From Mycolicibacterium brisbanense (lineage in GTDB: Bacteria > Actinomycetota > Actinomycetes > Mycobacteriales > Mycobacteriaceae), in assembly GCF_001570425.1 (NCBI RefSeq), contig NZ_BCSX01000056.1, positions 186,001 through 250,000 on the forward strand: 64,000 nt of DNA, given 5' to 3'. A model generated the notes under the pieces. The model saw nothing but the letters and a program-made list of their open reading frames with translations, was not told the origin of the DNA and ran no database searches. Position 1 is the first letter of the stretch. Each line of letters starts with the position of its first letter. Below are positions 9,139 through 20,600 of the stretch, one piece after another. The translations under genes were made by a program, and so were the position numbers.

Positions 9139-10227
9139 TCAACCGTCGAGGTGGTGGACTGCGGATTCCGGCCAGGTCAGGGTGATGGCCGAACCGTGCG
9201 CCAGATCGCCGGGCAGGCCGGCGCTGGCCGTGAGGACGTTGGCCGCCAACGAGACTCCGGTGGCGGTTCGTGCCGCGACGCGGGTCAGGGGACCGGCATA
9301 GATGATCTCGGTCACCGTGGCGTCGACGGCGCGATGCCCCGCTGCTGCGGGTGTGTTGTTGTGCTGCACAGAGATTCGTTCGGGCCGCACCGCGAGCGTC
9401 CCGGACCTGCCGAATACGGTCTCGGCGTCGACGCCTTCGAGGACGTTGGAGGTGCCGACGAAATCGGCGACGAACCGGTTGACCGGCCGCTCGTAGACGT
9501 CGCGCGCGGCTCCCACCTGCTCGATGCGGCCGGCGTTGAACACCGCGAGCCGGTCGCAGAGCGTGAGGGCCTCGTCCTGGTCGTGGGTGACGATGACGAA
9601 GGTGATGCCGACCTCGCGCTGGATCGCCTTCAGCTCGACCTGCATCTGTTCGCGCAGCTTGAGATCCAGCGCACCGAGCGGCTCGTCGAGCAGCAACACG
9701 CGTGGTCGGCCGACAAGGGCCCGGGCCAGTGCCACCCGCTGGCGCTGGCCGCCGGACAACTGGGCGGGCCTGCGCGGCGCCTGGTCTGTCAGGCGCACCA
9801 TGTCCAGCGCATCGGCGGTGCGCCGGCGCCGTTCGGCCTTCGGCACGCCCTTGACCCGCAGGCCGTACTCCACGTTCTGGGCGACGGTCAGATGGGGGAA
9901 CAGGGCGTATTCCTGGAACACCGTGTTGACGTCGCGTTTTCGCGCCGGCACCGAGGTGACGTCGAGGCCGCCCAGCCGGATGCTGCCTTCGGTGGGTTCC
10001 TCGAACCCGGCGATCATCCGCAGCACGGTCGACTTTCCGGAACCGGACGGGCCGAGGATCGCGAACAGCTCTCCGTCGGTGATCGTCAGGTCGGCCGACT
10101 CGACCGCGACCACGGGATGTCGGGCATCGCCGAACACCTTGCGTACGCCGACGAGTTCGATGCGAGGTTCGGAGCCGGAGGGGGCGCCGGGGGTATCGGG
10201 CGGTGAGCTGACCATCCCCGAGGACAT
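9139..10227 (-). CDS. ABC transporter ATP-binding protein, PotA-type
   Basis: 362 residues, first gene of the operon. Walker A GPSGSGKST is at about residues 59-67, the Q-loop FQEYALFPHLTVAQN follows, the signature LSGGQRQRVALARAL sits near 158-172, Walker B VLLLDEPLGALD near 178-190, and the switch histidine is in VIVTHDQDEA. A C-terminal TOBE-type domain (VRPERISVQHN and beyond) matches importer ATPases of the PotA/FbpC/MalK group, where it mediates regulation. It powers the two permeases encoded downstream. The promoter should lie in the 172-base gap shared with the divergent DUF1906 gene. Confidence 0.9.
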   Translation of the reverse strand: MSSGMVSSPPDTPGAPSGSEPRIELVGVRKVFGDARHPVVAVESADLTITDGELFAILGPSGSGKSTVLRMIAGFEEPTEGSIRLGGLDVTSVPARKRDVNTVFQEYALFPHLTVAQNVEYGLRVKGVPKAERRRRTADALDMVRLTDQAPRRPAQLSGGQRQRVALARALVGRPRVLLLDEPLGALDLKLREQMQVELKAIQREVGITFVIVTHDQDEALTLCDRLAVFNAGRIEQVGAARDVYERPVNRFVADFVGTSNVLEGVDAETVFGRSGTLAVRPERISVQHNNTPAAAGHRAVDATVTEIIYAGPLTRVAARTATGVSLAANVLTASAGLPGDLAHGSAITLTWPESAVHHLDG

Positions 10228-10399
10228 GGTGGGTCATCGTAGGGATTCGTCGGTCGTGGCGGGGTGCCATTGCCGATTTCGTCTCTGTGCGCCCTCGCTG
10301 CGACGGATTCGGTGTGCCCAGGACTGGAGTGAATATTGATGGTCGTGTGGCTAGTGGCGTTGGCGTGAATAGTGGGACAACTGTCGTAATCTCGCATGC

Positions 10400-11113
10400 G
10401 TGTCGATGTCCCGGCGCGAGCTGCTCAGATGCGCCGCCGCTGCACCTGCGCTGCTCGGGCTGGGGGAGCTGGCCGCGGCGCCACCTGCTGCCGCTGCGCC
10501 GCTGGGTGTGCTGCTCGACTACGCGGCCGGCGTTCTCAAGGCTTCCGACATCCGGTCGGCAGGTGCTCTCGGCGCGATCCGCTACGTGTCGGATCGCCGC
10601 CCCGGCGGGGACTGGATGCTCGGCAAGCCGATCCAGCTGCCCGAGGCGCGGGACCTCTATCAGGGTGGTCTGAAGATCGTGTCCTGCTATCAGTACGGCA
10701 AGCAGGACAGCGCCGACTGGTTGGGCGGGCAGGCCGCGGGCGTGCAGCACGCCAAACGGGGTTGGCAGCTACACGTTGCTGCGGGTGGTTCGTACGGCGC
10801 GCCGATCTACGCGTCCATCGACGACGATCCGACACCGCAGCAGTACAAACAGCAGGTCGCGCCCTATTTGCGGGGCTGGGAGTCGGTGGTCGGACACCAG
10901 CGCACCGGGGTCTACGCGAACTCCAAGACCATCGAGTGGGCGTTGCAGGATGGCCTGGGCTCGTACTTCTGGCAGCACAACTGGGGCTCGCCCGGAGGCG
11001 TCGTGCACCCGGCGGCGCATCTGCATCAGATCGAGATCGACAAGCGAAGTGTGGGGGGAGTTGGTGTCGACATCAACAACATTCTCAAGCCCCAGTACGG
11101 CCAGTGGGACTAA
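10400..11113 (+). CDS. Tat-exported DUF1906 glycoside-hydrolase-like protein (Rv2525c type)
   Basis: 237 residues from GTG (ATG at 10406 is an alternative). A twin-arginine signal (SRRELLRCAAAAPALLGLG, then AAAPPAAAAP) marks Tat export. The mature part begins PLGVLLDYAAGVLKASDI and continues with RYVSDRR, GLKIVSCYQYGKQDSADW and APIYASIDDDPT. This is a TIM-barrel-like fold of the DUF1906 glycoside-hydrolase-like family. In M. tuberculosis the homologue Rv2525c sits directly upstream of fas, as here, and has been tied to cell-wall properties. The enzymatic activity and substrate of this family are not established. Confidence 0.85.
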   Translation: MSMSRRELLRCAAAAPALLGLGELAAAPPAAAAPLGVLLDYAAGVLKASDIRSAGALGAIRYVSDRRPGGDWMLGKPIQLPEARDLYQGGLKIVSCYQYGKQDSADWLGGQAAGVQHAKRGWQLHVAAGGSYGAPIYASIDDDPTPQQYKQQVAPYLRGWESVVGHQRTGVYANSKTIEWALQDGLGSYFWQHNWGSPGGVVHPAAHLHQIEIDKRSVGGVGVDINNILKPQYGQWD

Positions 11114-11629
11114 ACATTACTGACTGGTAAGGTTTTCCAGCAAACTTTTTGCCCGCAGCCGTACGCTCCGCATGACAGATTTTGCGCCATTGTCGACTGG
11201 CAACGTGCCGCTCGACGGCGCTTCGCGAGCCGCAAATTTCAGATTACGATTTGGTAACAATACTGCTTTGATCTGCACTGTTGGCCCTACTCGGCCGTAA
11301 CCACCCGCCAACAGGATGTTTGTACCGAATACCTTCTGCCACTGTCGGACGCGGTGTTACGTAGCCGACGGTTACCCACGCGTAGAACTCGCCAGTAACC
11401 GATCTGCGGAGGAAATGCCCGTGGATTCTTATGACAGTCTTAGTACGGCAGGGATGCACGCCCACCGTCCGGGTGCGAATCGGACGGAAGGCCATCCCTG
11501 GCCGGATTCGACGCTGAATCGCCGATGGCCTGACGCCCGGGGGACACCCTCTGGGACCCCGACAGACATGGCAGGCATACGGCCACCCGTACGCGACAAC
11601 ACCCCAGCAGCACCGAGGAGATAGCGCCA
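11114..11629 (+). promoter_or_regulatory. fas upstream region with repeated GTAAC/GTTAC boxes
   Basis: A 516-base gap before fas. The 5-mer GTAAC or its complement GTTAC occurs at 11254-11258, 11297-11301, 11356-11360, 11371-11375 and 11395-11399. Three of these five lie within 44 bases (11356-11399), and the last two form an inverted pair. This fits a regulator-binding region; mycobacterial fas is controlled by the TetR-like activator FasR, whose exact site I cannot assign here. AT-rich DNA around 11225-11265 is the likeliest promoter area. The fas GTG has a GAGGAG ribosome site at 11615-11620. A possible small ORF lies at 11421-11624. Confidence 0.5.
11421..11624 (+). CDS. Possible small leader ORF upstream of fas
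   Basis: 67 codons from a GTG with an ideally spaced GGAGG (11408-11412, 8 bases before it); an ATG at 11415 is in the same frame but too close to that site. It ends five bases before the fas start. The product would be hydrophilic and rich in Pro, Arg and Thr (VDSYDSLSTAGMHAHRPGAN at the start, RDNTPAAPRR at the end), with no recognisable domain. The strong ribosome site and tight spacing to fas suggest translational coupling or a leader peptide, but the composition is weakly protein-like and it could be chance. Confidence 0.3.
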   Translation: MDSYDSLSTAGMHAHRPGANRTEGHPWPDSTLNRRWPDARGTPSGTPTDMAGIRPPVRDNTPAAPRR

Positions 11630-14600
11630 GTGACGATCTACGAACACGACCGAGTGTCCGCCGACCGGAACGACGAGTCTGGATCCGACGGACGCGCGGC
11701 CGACTCCGCTCAGGCACTCGTCGACCGTCTCAACGCTGGCGAGCCCTACGCGGTCGCCTTCGGTGGCCAGGGCAGCGCCTGGCTGGAGACCCTTGAAGAG
11801 TTGGTGTCCTCTGCCGGTATCGAGGCCGAGTTGGCGACCCTGGCCGGCGAGGCCGAGCTGTTGCTCGAGCCGATCGCCGCCGAACTGGTCGTGGTCCGCC
11901 CCATCGGCTTCGAGCCCTTGCAGTGGGTGCGTGCGCTGGCTTCCGAGGAGCCGGTGCCGTCGGCCAAGCAGCTGACGTCGGCCGCGGTATCCGTGCCGGG
12001 CGTCCTGCTGACCCAGATGGCCGCTATCCGTGCGCTCGCCCGTCAGGGTATGGACCTGACCGCCACGCCGCCTGTGGCGGTTGTGGGGCACTCCCAGGGC
12101 GTGCTGGCTGTCGAGGCCCTCAAGGCCGCCGGTGCCAAGGACGTCGAGCTGCTGGCGCTGGCCCAGCTGATCGGTGCCGCGGGCACGCTCGTGGCGCGTC
12201 GGCGCGGCATCACCGTGCTGGGTGACCGCCCGCCGATGGTCTCGGTCACCAACGCCGAGCCCGAGCGCATCTACGAACTGCTCGAGGAGTTCTCCCAGGA
12301 CGTCCGCACCGTGCTGCCGCCGGTGCTGTCCATCCGCAACGGCCGTCGTTCGGTCGTCATCACCGGCACGCCCGAGCAGCTGTCGCGGTTCGAGCTGTAC
12401 TGCAACCAGATCGCCGAGAAGGAAGAAGCCGAGCGCAAGAGCAAAGTCCGCGGCGGCGCGGTCTTCGCCCCGGTCTTCGATCCGGTACAGGTCGAGGTCG
12501 GCTTCCACACCCCGCGCCTGTCCGACGGCATCGAGATCGTCGGTCGCTGGGCCGAGGCCGTCGGCCTCGACGTCACGCTCGCCAAGCAGATGACCGAGGC
12601 CATCCTCGTCGAGCAGGTGGACTGGGTCGACGAGATCACCGAGGTGCACGAGGCAGGCGCCCGCTGGATCCTCGACCTGGGCCCCGGCGACATCCTCACC
12701 CGGCTCACCGCTCCCGTCATCCGCGGCCTCGGCGTCGGCATCGTGCCCGCCGCCACCCGCGGCGGCCAGCGCAACCTGTTCACCATCGGCGCGGTGCCCG
12801 AGGTGGCCCGCCCGTGGTCCAGCTACGCCCCGACCCTGGTGTCGCTGCCCGACGGCTCGGTCAAGCTCGACACCAAGTTCACCCGGCTCACCGGACGCTC
12901 GCCGATCCTGCTCGCCGGCATGACCCCGACGACCGTCGACGCCAAGATCGTCGCGGCCGCCGCCAACGCAGGCCACTGGGCCGAGCTGGCCGGTGGCGGT
13001 CAGGTGACCGAAGGCATCTTCAACGACCGCATGACCGAGCTCACCACGCTGCTGGAGCCCGGCCGCGCGATCCAGTTCAACACCCTGTTCCTCGACCCCT
13101 ACCTGTGGAAGCTTCAGGTCGGCGGCAAGCGCCTGGTCCAGAAGGCCCGGCAGTCCGGCGCCCCGATCGACGGCGTGGTCGTCAGCGCGGGCATCCCCGA
13201 TCTGGAAGAGGCCGTCGAGCTGATCGACGAGCTCAACGACGCGGGCATCAGCCACGTGGTCTTCAAGCCCGGCACCGTCGAGCAAATCCGCTCGGTGATC
13301 CGCATCGCCGCCGAGGCCCCCACCAAGCCGGTGATCGTGCACATCGAGGGCGGCCGCGCCGGTGGCCACCACTCGTGGGAGGACCTCGACGACCTCCTGC
13401 TGACCACCTACTCCGAGCTGCGCAGCCGGTCCAACATCACCATCTGCGTCGGCGGCGGCATCGGCACGCCTGAGCAGGCCGCCAACTACCTGTCCGGCCG
13501 CTGGTCGGCCGGCCACGGCTACCCGCTGATGCCGGTCGACGGCATCCTCGTCGGGACCGCCGCGATGGCGGCCCTGGAGGCCACCACCAGCCCGCAGGTC
13601 AAGGAGCTGCTGGTCGCCACGCAGGGCACCGATCAGTGGGTGGGTGCCGGAAAGGCCCAGGGCGGCATGGCATCCGGGCGCAGCCAGCTCGGTGCCGACA
13701 TCCACGAGATCGACAACACCGCGTCCCGGTGCGGCCGGCTGCTCGACGAGGTCGCCGGTGACGCCGACGCCGTCGCGGCCCGTCGCGACGAGATCATCGC
13801 GGCCATGGCCAACACCGCCAAGCCGTACTTCGGCGATGTCGCCGAGATGACCTACCTGCAGTGGCTGCGCCGCTACGTGGAGCTGGCCATCGGTGACGGC
13901 AACAGCACCGCCGACACCAAGCGTGATCACTCGCCGTGGCTCGACATCACCTGGCGGGACCGCTTCGAGCAGATGCTCAAGCGCGCCGAGGCCCGTTTGC
14001 ACGCACAGGATTTCGGTCCGATCGAGACGCTGTTCGACAACGAGGCGCTGCTGGAGGATCCGAAGGGTGCGCTGGCCGCTCTCGTCGGCGCCTACCCGGA
14101 TGCCGCGTCGGTGCAACTGCACCCGGCCGACGTCCCGTTCTTCACAGAGCTGTGCAAGACGCTGGGCAAGCCGGTCAACTTCGTGCCGGTCATCGACAAG
14201 GACGTGCGCCGCTGGTGGCGCAGCGACTCGCTGTGGCAGGCGCATGACGCCCGCTACTCGGCCGATCAGGTCTGCGTCATCCCCGGCACTGCCGCCGTCG
14301 CCGGCATCACCCGCGTCGACGAGCCTGTCGGCGAACTGCTCGACCGCTTCGAGCAGGCCGCCGTCGACGAGGCACTGACCGCAGGCGCCCAGCCGGTGCC
14401 GGTGCTGTCCCGCCGCGCTCATCGCGCCGGCGTCAGCGGCCCGCTGGCCGTGCTGCTCGACGCCCCCGACGTGCTGTGGGCCGGGCGTACCGCCACCAAC
14501 CCGGTGCACCGCATCGCCCCGCCCGCCGACTGGCAGGTCAACGAAAACCGTTCGGCGACAAACGCTTCGACCGGTGCACGGCTCGAGGTCGTCGACGATA

Positions 14601-17600
14601 CGCACGTCGTGCTCTCTGTGCCGCTTTCGGGTACCTGGATCGAGATCAAGTTCAGCCTGACCGACGCCGTGCGCAGCGGCGGCGCCCCGATCGTCTCGGT
14701 CGAGGACGCCTCGACCGCGATGCGCTCGGTGCTCGCCATCGCTGCCGGTGTCAGCGGCCCCGACGCGCTGCCGCCGGTCGTCGACTCGACAGCCACCGTG
14801 ACGGTCACCTGGGATCCCGAGACGGTCGCCGACCACACCGGCGTGACCGCGACCTTCGGCGCCCCGCTGGCCCCGACCCTGACCGTGGTTCCCGACGCGC
14901 TGGTGGGCCGCTGCTGGCCCGCGGTGTTCGCCGCCATCGGATCGGCGGTCACCGAGGACGGATTCCCCGTCGTCGAGGGTCTGCTGAGCCTGGTGCATCT
15001 GGACCACGCCGCGCAGCTGCTCGCTCCGCTGCCGACCGAGAACGCCGAATTGACCGTTTCCGCAACGGCTTCGGCTGCCTACGACACCGAGGTCGGCCGG
15101 GTTGTCCCGGTTTCGGTGGTGGTGAAGTCGGCCGACGGGACCGTCCTGGCCACGCTGGAGGAGCGCTTCGCCATCCGCGGTCGGACCGGCGACGCCGAGC
15201 TGACCGACCCGATCAAGGCCGGTGGCGCGATCTCCGACAACGCCACCGACACCCCGCGTCGTCGTCGCCGCGACATCACCATCGGCGCGCCGGTCGACAT
15301 GCGGCCGTTCGCCGTGGTCTCCGGTGACCACAACCCGATCCACACCGATCGGGCTGCCGCGCTGCTCGCCGGGCTGGAATCGCCCATCGTGCACGGCATG
15401 TGGCTCTCGGCCGCGGCTCAGCACGTGGCCACCGCCACTGACGGCAAGCCGGCTCCGCCGGCCAAGCTGATCGGCTGGACCGCCCGCTTCCTGGGCATGG
15501 TCAAGCCCGGTGATCAGGTCGACTTCCGCGTCGACCGCGTCGGAATCGACGTCGGCGCAGAGGTTCTCGAAGTGCAGGCGCGCATCGGCTCCGATCTGGT
15601 GATGTCGGCGACCGCACGGCTGGCCGCACCCAAGACCGTCTACGCGTTCCCCGGCCAGGGCATTCAGCACAAGGGCATGGGCATGGAGGTCCGGGCCCGG
15701 TCCAAGGCGGCCCGCAAGGTGTGGGACTCGGCGGACAAGTTCACCCGCGAGACCCTCGGCTTCTCGGTCCTGCACGTCGTGCGGGACAACCCGACCAGCC
15801 TCATCGCCTCCGGCGTGCACTACCACCACCCGGATGGCGTGCTGTTCCTGACACAGTTCACCCAGGTTGCCATGGCCACGGTGGCGGCGGCTCAGGTCGC
15901 CGAGATGCGTGAGCAGGGCGCCTTCGTCGAAGGTGCGATCGCCTGCGGTCACTCCGTCGGTGAGTACACCGCGCTGGCCTGTGTGTCCGGCGTGTACGAG
16001 CTCGAAGCGTTGCTCGAGGTGGTGTTCGCCCGCGGCGGCAAGATGCACGACATCGTCGAGCGGGACGCACAGGGTCGGTCGGACTACCGGCTGGCCGCGA
16101 TCCGGCCGTCGCAGATCGATCTCGACGACGCCGACGTCAAGGACTTCGTCGCCGAGATCGCCGAGCGCACAGGTGAATTCCTGCAGATCGTGAACTTCAA
16201 CCTGCGTGGTTCGCAGTACGCGATCGCCGGTACGGTGCGCGGTCTGGAAGCCCTCGAGGAAGAGGTCGAGCGGCGTCGCGAGATCTCCGGCGGTCGCCGG
16301 TCGTTCATCCTGGTTCCCGGCATCGACGTGCCGTTCCACTCCAGCGTGCTGCGGGTGGGCGTCGACGACTTCCGCCGGAGCCTGGAGCGCGTCATGCCGC
16401 GCGACAAGGACCCCGAGCTGATCATCGGCAAGTACATCCCGAACCTGGTGCCGCGGCCGTTCACCCTGGACAAGGACTTCATCCAGGAGATCCGCGATCT
16501 GGTCCCGGCCGAGCCGCTCGACGAGATCCTCGCCGACTACGACACCTGGCGGAACGAGAAGCCCAAGGAGCTGTGCCGCAAGATCGTCATCGAGCTACTG
16601 GCCTGGCAGTTCGCCAGCCCGGTGCGCTGGATCGAGACGCAGGACCTGCTGTTCATCGAGGAGGCCGCAGGCGGTCTCGGTGTCGAGCGGTTCGTCGAGA
16701 TCGGCGTGAAGTCGGCCCCGACGGTCGCCGGCCTGGCCACCAACACGCTCAAGCTGCCGGAGTACTCGCACAGCACCGTCGAGGTGCTCAACAGCGAGCG
16801 TGACGCGGCCGTGCTGTTCGCCACCGACACCGATCCGGAACCGGAACCTGAGGTGGACGAGGCCCCCGCGGCTGCGGCCGCCGCATCGGCTCCTGCTGAA
16901 GCAGCTCCGGTTGCTGCGGCGGCTCCGGTCGCCGCATCCGGTGGCCCACGGCCCGACGACATCACCTTCGATGCCGCCGATGCGACCGTGGCGCTCATCG
17001 CGCTCTCGGCCAAGATGCGCATCGACCAGATCGAGGCGCTGGACTCCATCGAGCAGATCACCGACGGTGCCTCGTCGCGCCGCAACCAGCTGCTGGTCGA
17101 CCTGGGCTCCGAGCTGAACCTCGGCGCCATCGACGGTGCGGCCGAAGCCGATCTGGGCGCGCTGAAGGGACAGGTGAGCAAGCTCGCCCGTACCTACAAG
17201 CCGTTCGGTCCCGTGCTCTCGGATGCCATCAACGACCAGCTGCGGACCGTCCTCGGGCCGTCCGGTAAGCGTCCGGCTTACATCACCGAGCGGGTCACCA
17301 AGACCTGGGAACTGGGACCCGGCTGGGCCAAGCACGTCACCGTCGAGGTCGCGCTGGGAACCCGCGAGGGCAGCAGCGTGCGCGGTGGCGATCTGGGTGG
17401 TCTGCACCCGGGTGCGCTGGCCGACGCCGCCAGTGTCGACAAGGTGATCGATGCGGCCGTGGCCGCGGTCGGTGCCCGACGCGGTGTGCCGGTGTCCCTG
17501 CCGTCGGCAGGCGGTGCCGGTGGCGGCGTGGTGGATTCGGCCGCGCTCAGTGAGTTCGCCGAGAAGGTCACCGGACGTGACGGCGTGCTTGCCGCGACGG

Positions 17601-20600
17601 CCCGGACCATCCTGGGGCAGCTCGGACTCGACAATGCCGTCACCGCCCCGGAGACGGCCACCGATGCCGAACTGATCGACCTCGTGACCACCGAACTCGG
17701 TTCGGACTGGCCGCGATTGGTGGCTCCGGCGTTCGACGCCAAGAAGGCCGTCGTGTTCGACGACCGGTGGGCCAGCGCCCGCGAGGACCTGGTCAAGCTG
17801 TGGCTGGCCGACGAGGGCGATATCGACGCGGATTGGCCGCGACTGTCCGAGCGCTTCGAAGGTGCCGGGCATGTGGTTGCCACGCAAGCGAATTGGTGGC
17901 AGGGCAAGGCCCTCGCCGCGGGCCGCAACGTGCACGCGTCGCTGTTCGGTCGCATCGCGGCCGGCGCCGAGAACCCCGGTCTGGGTCGCTACCGCGACGA
18001 GATCGCGGTCGTGACCGGTGCGTCGAAGGGTTCGATCGCCTCCGCGGTGGTCGGGCAGCTGCTCGACGGCGGTGCCACCGTCATCGCCACCACCTCGCGT
18101 CTGGACGACGACCGGTTGGCCTTCTACAAGAAGCTCTACCGCGACAACGCCCGCTTCGGTGCCACGCTGTGGGTGGTCCCGGCCAACATGGCGTCCTATT
18201 CCGACATCGACAAGCTGGTGGAGTGGGTCGGTAGCGATCAGGTCGAAAGCCTTGGGCCGCAGTCCATTCACCTCAAGGACGCGCAGACCCCGACGCTGCT
18301 GTTCCCGTTCGCCGCGCCCCGCGTGGCCGGGGACCTGTCGGAGGCCGGTTCGCGCTCCGAGATGGAGATGAAGGTGCTGTTGTGGGCCGTGCAGCGGCTC
18401 ATCGGCGGCCTGTCGACGATCGGTGCCGAGCGCGACATCGCCTCGCGGCTGCACGTGGTGCTGCCGGGCTCGCCCAACCGCGGCATGTTCGGTGGTGACG
18501 GGGCCTACGGCGAGTCCAAGGCGGCACTCGACGCGCTGGTCAACCGCTGGAGCGCCGAGAAGTCGTGGGCCGAGCGGGTCACCCTGGCGCACGCGCTGAT
18601 CGGCTGGACCAAGGGCACGGGCCTGATGGGTCACAACGACGCCATCGTGAGCGCTGTCGAAGAGGCAGGCGTGACCACCTACACCAGCGCGGAGATGGCG
18701 GCCATGCTGCTGGACCTGTGCACGGTGGAATCCAAGGTGGCCGCGGCGAATGCGCCGATCAAGGTCGACCTGACCGGTGGTCTCGGCGACATCAAGATCG
18801 ACATGGCCGAGCTGGCCGCCAAGGCTCGCGAGGAAATGACCTCTGCCGCAGTCGATTCCGATGACGACGCGGCACCTGGCACGATCGCCGCACTGCCGTC
18901 GCCGCCGCGCGGATACGCCCCGGCGCCCGCGCCCGTGTTCGAAGACCTCGACGTGGATCCGGCGGATCTGGTGGTCATCGTCGGCGGTGCCGAACTCGGC
19001 CCGTACGGGTCCTCGCGTACCCGCTACGAGATGGAGGTCTCCGGCGAGCTGTCGGCGGCCGGCGTGCTGGAGCTGGCGTGGACGACCGGACTGGTCAAGT
19101 GGGAGGACGATCCCAAGGCGGGCTGGTACGACACCCAAACCGGTGAGCTGGTCGACGAATCGGAGATCGTGGAGCGTTACCACGACACCGTCGTCGAGCG
19201 CTGCGGCATCCGCGAGTTCGTCGACGACGGTGCGATCGATCCCGATCACGCCTCGCCGTTGCTGGTCAGCGTCTTCCTGGACAAGGACTTCTCGTTCGTC
19301 GTGTCCAGCGAGGCCGACGCCCGGGCGTTCGTGTCCTTCGACCCCGAGCACACCGTGGCCCGGCCGGTGCCGGACTCCGGTGACTGGCAGGTGATCCGCA
19401 AGGCGGGCACCGAGATTCGGGTGCCGCGCAAGACCAAGCTGTCGCGGACCGTCGGCGCCCAGATCCCCACCGGGTTCGACCCGACGGTGTGGGGCATCAC
19501 CCCGGACATGGCGAGCTCCATCGACCGGGTGGCGCTGTGGAACATCGTGGCGACCGTCGATGCGTTCCTGTCGTCGGGCTTCACGCCGACCGAGCTGATG
19601 CGTTGGGTGCACCCGAGCCTGGTGGCCAGCACGCAGGGCACCGGCATGGGCGGCATGACCTCGATGCAGACCATGTACCACGGCAACCTGCTGGGCCGGG
19701 CCAAGCCGAACGACATCCTGCAGGAGGTGCTGCCGAACGTTGTTGCGGCGCACGTCATGCAGTCCTACGTCGGCGGCTACGGCGCGATGGTCCACCCGGT
19801 CGGCGCCTGCGCCACCGCGGCCGTCTCGGTCGAGGAGGGCGTGGACAAGATCCGCCTCGGCAAGGCCGACCTGGTGGTGGCCGGCGGCTTCGACGATCTG
19901 ACCCTGGAAGCCATCATCGGCTTCGGTGACATGGCGGCCACCGCCGATACCGAGATGATGCGGGCCAAGGGCATCAGCGACTCGAAGTTCTCGCGGGCCA
20001 ACGACCGGCGCCGGCTCGGGTTCCTGGAGGCACAGGGTGGTGGCACCATCCTGCTGGCCCGCGGTGACCTGGCCGCCAAGATGGGTCTGCCCGTGCTGGC
20101 CGTGGTCGGCTACGCACAGAGCTTCGCCGACGGTGTCCACACCTCGATCCCGGCCCCCGGCCTGGGTGCCCTGGGTGCGGGCCGCGGCGGCAAGGACTCG
20201 GCGCTGTCGCGTTCGCTGGCCAAGCTGGGTGTGGGTGCCGACGACATCGCGGTGATCTCCAAGCACGACACCTCGACGTTGGCCAACGATCCCAACGAGA
20301 CCGAGCTGCACGAGCGGCTGGCCGATTCGATGGGCCGCTCGGCGGGTGCGCCGCTGTTCATCGTCAGCCAGAAGTCGCTGACCGGGCACGCCAAGGGCGG
20401 CGCTGCCGTGTTCCAGATGATGGGTCTGTGCCAGATCCTGCGCGACGGCGTCATCCCGCCGAACCGCAGCCTGGACTGCGTCGATGACGAACTGGCCACC
20501 TCCGGCCACTTCGTCTGGGTGCGCGAGCCCCTGGATCTGCGCGGCAAGTTCCCGCTCAAGGCCGGTCTGGTGACCAGCCTCGGGTTCGGTCACGTGTCGG

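Noticed and set aside
11429..16339. A 1636-codon open frame on the minus strand opposite fas
   Set aside because: Shadow of the fas gene in GC-rich DNA: His/Gly/Asp/Gln-rich composition, no domains, and the plus-strand FAS-I frame is complete with all catalytic motifs.
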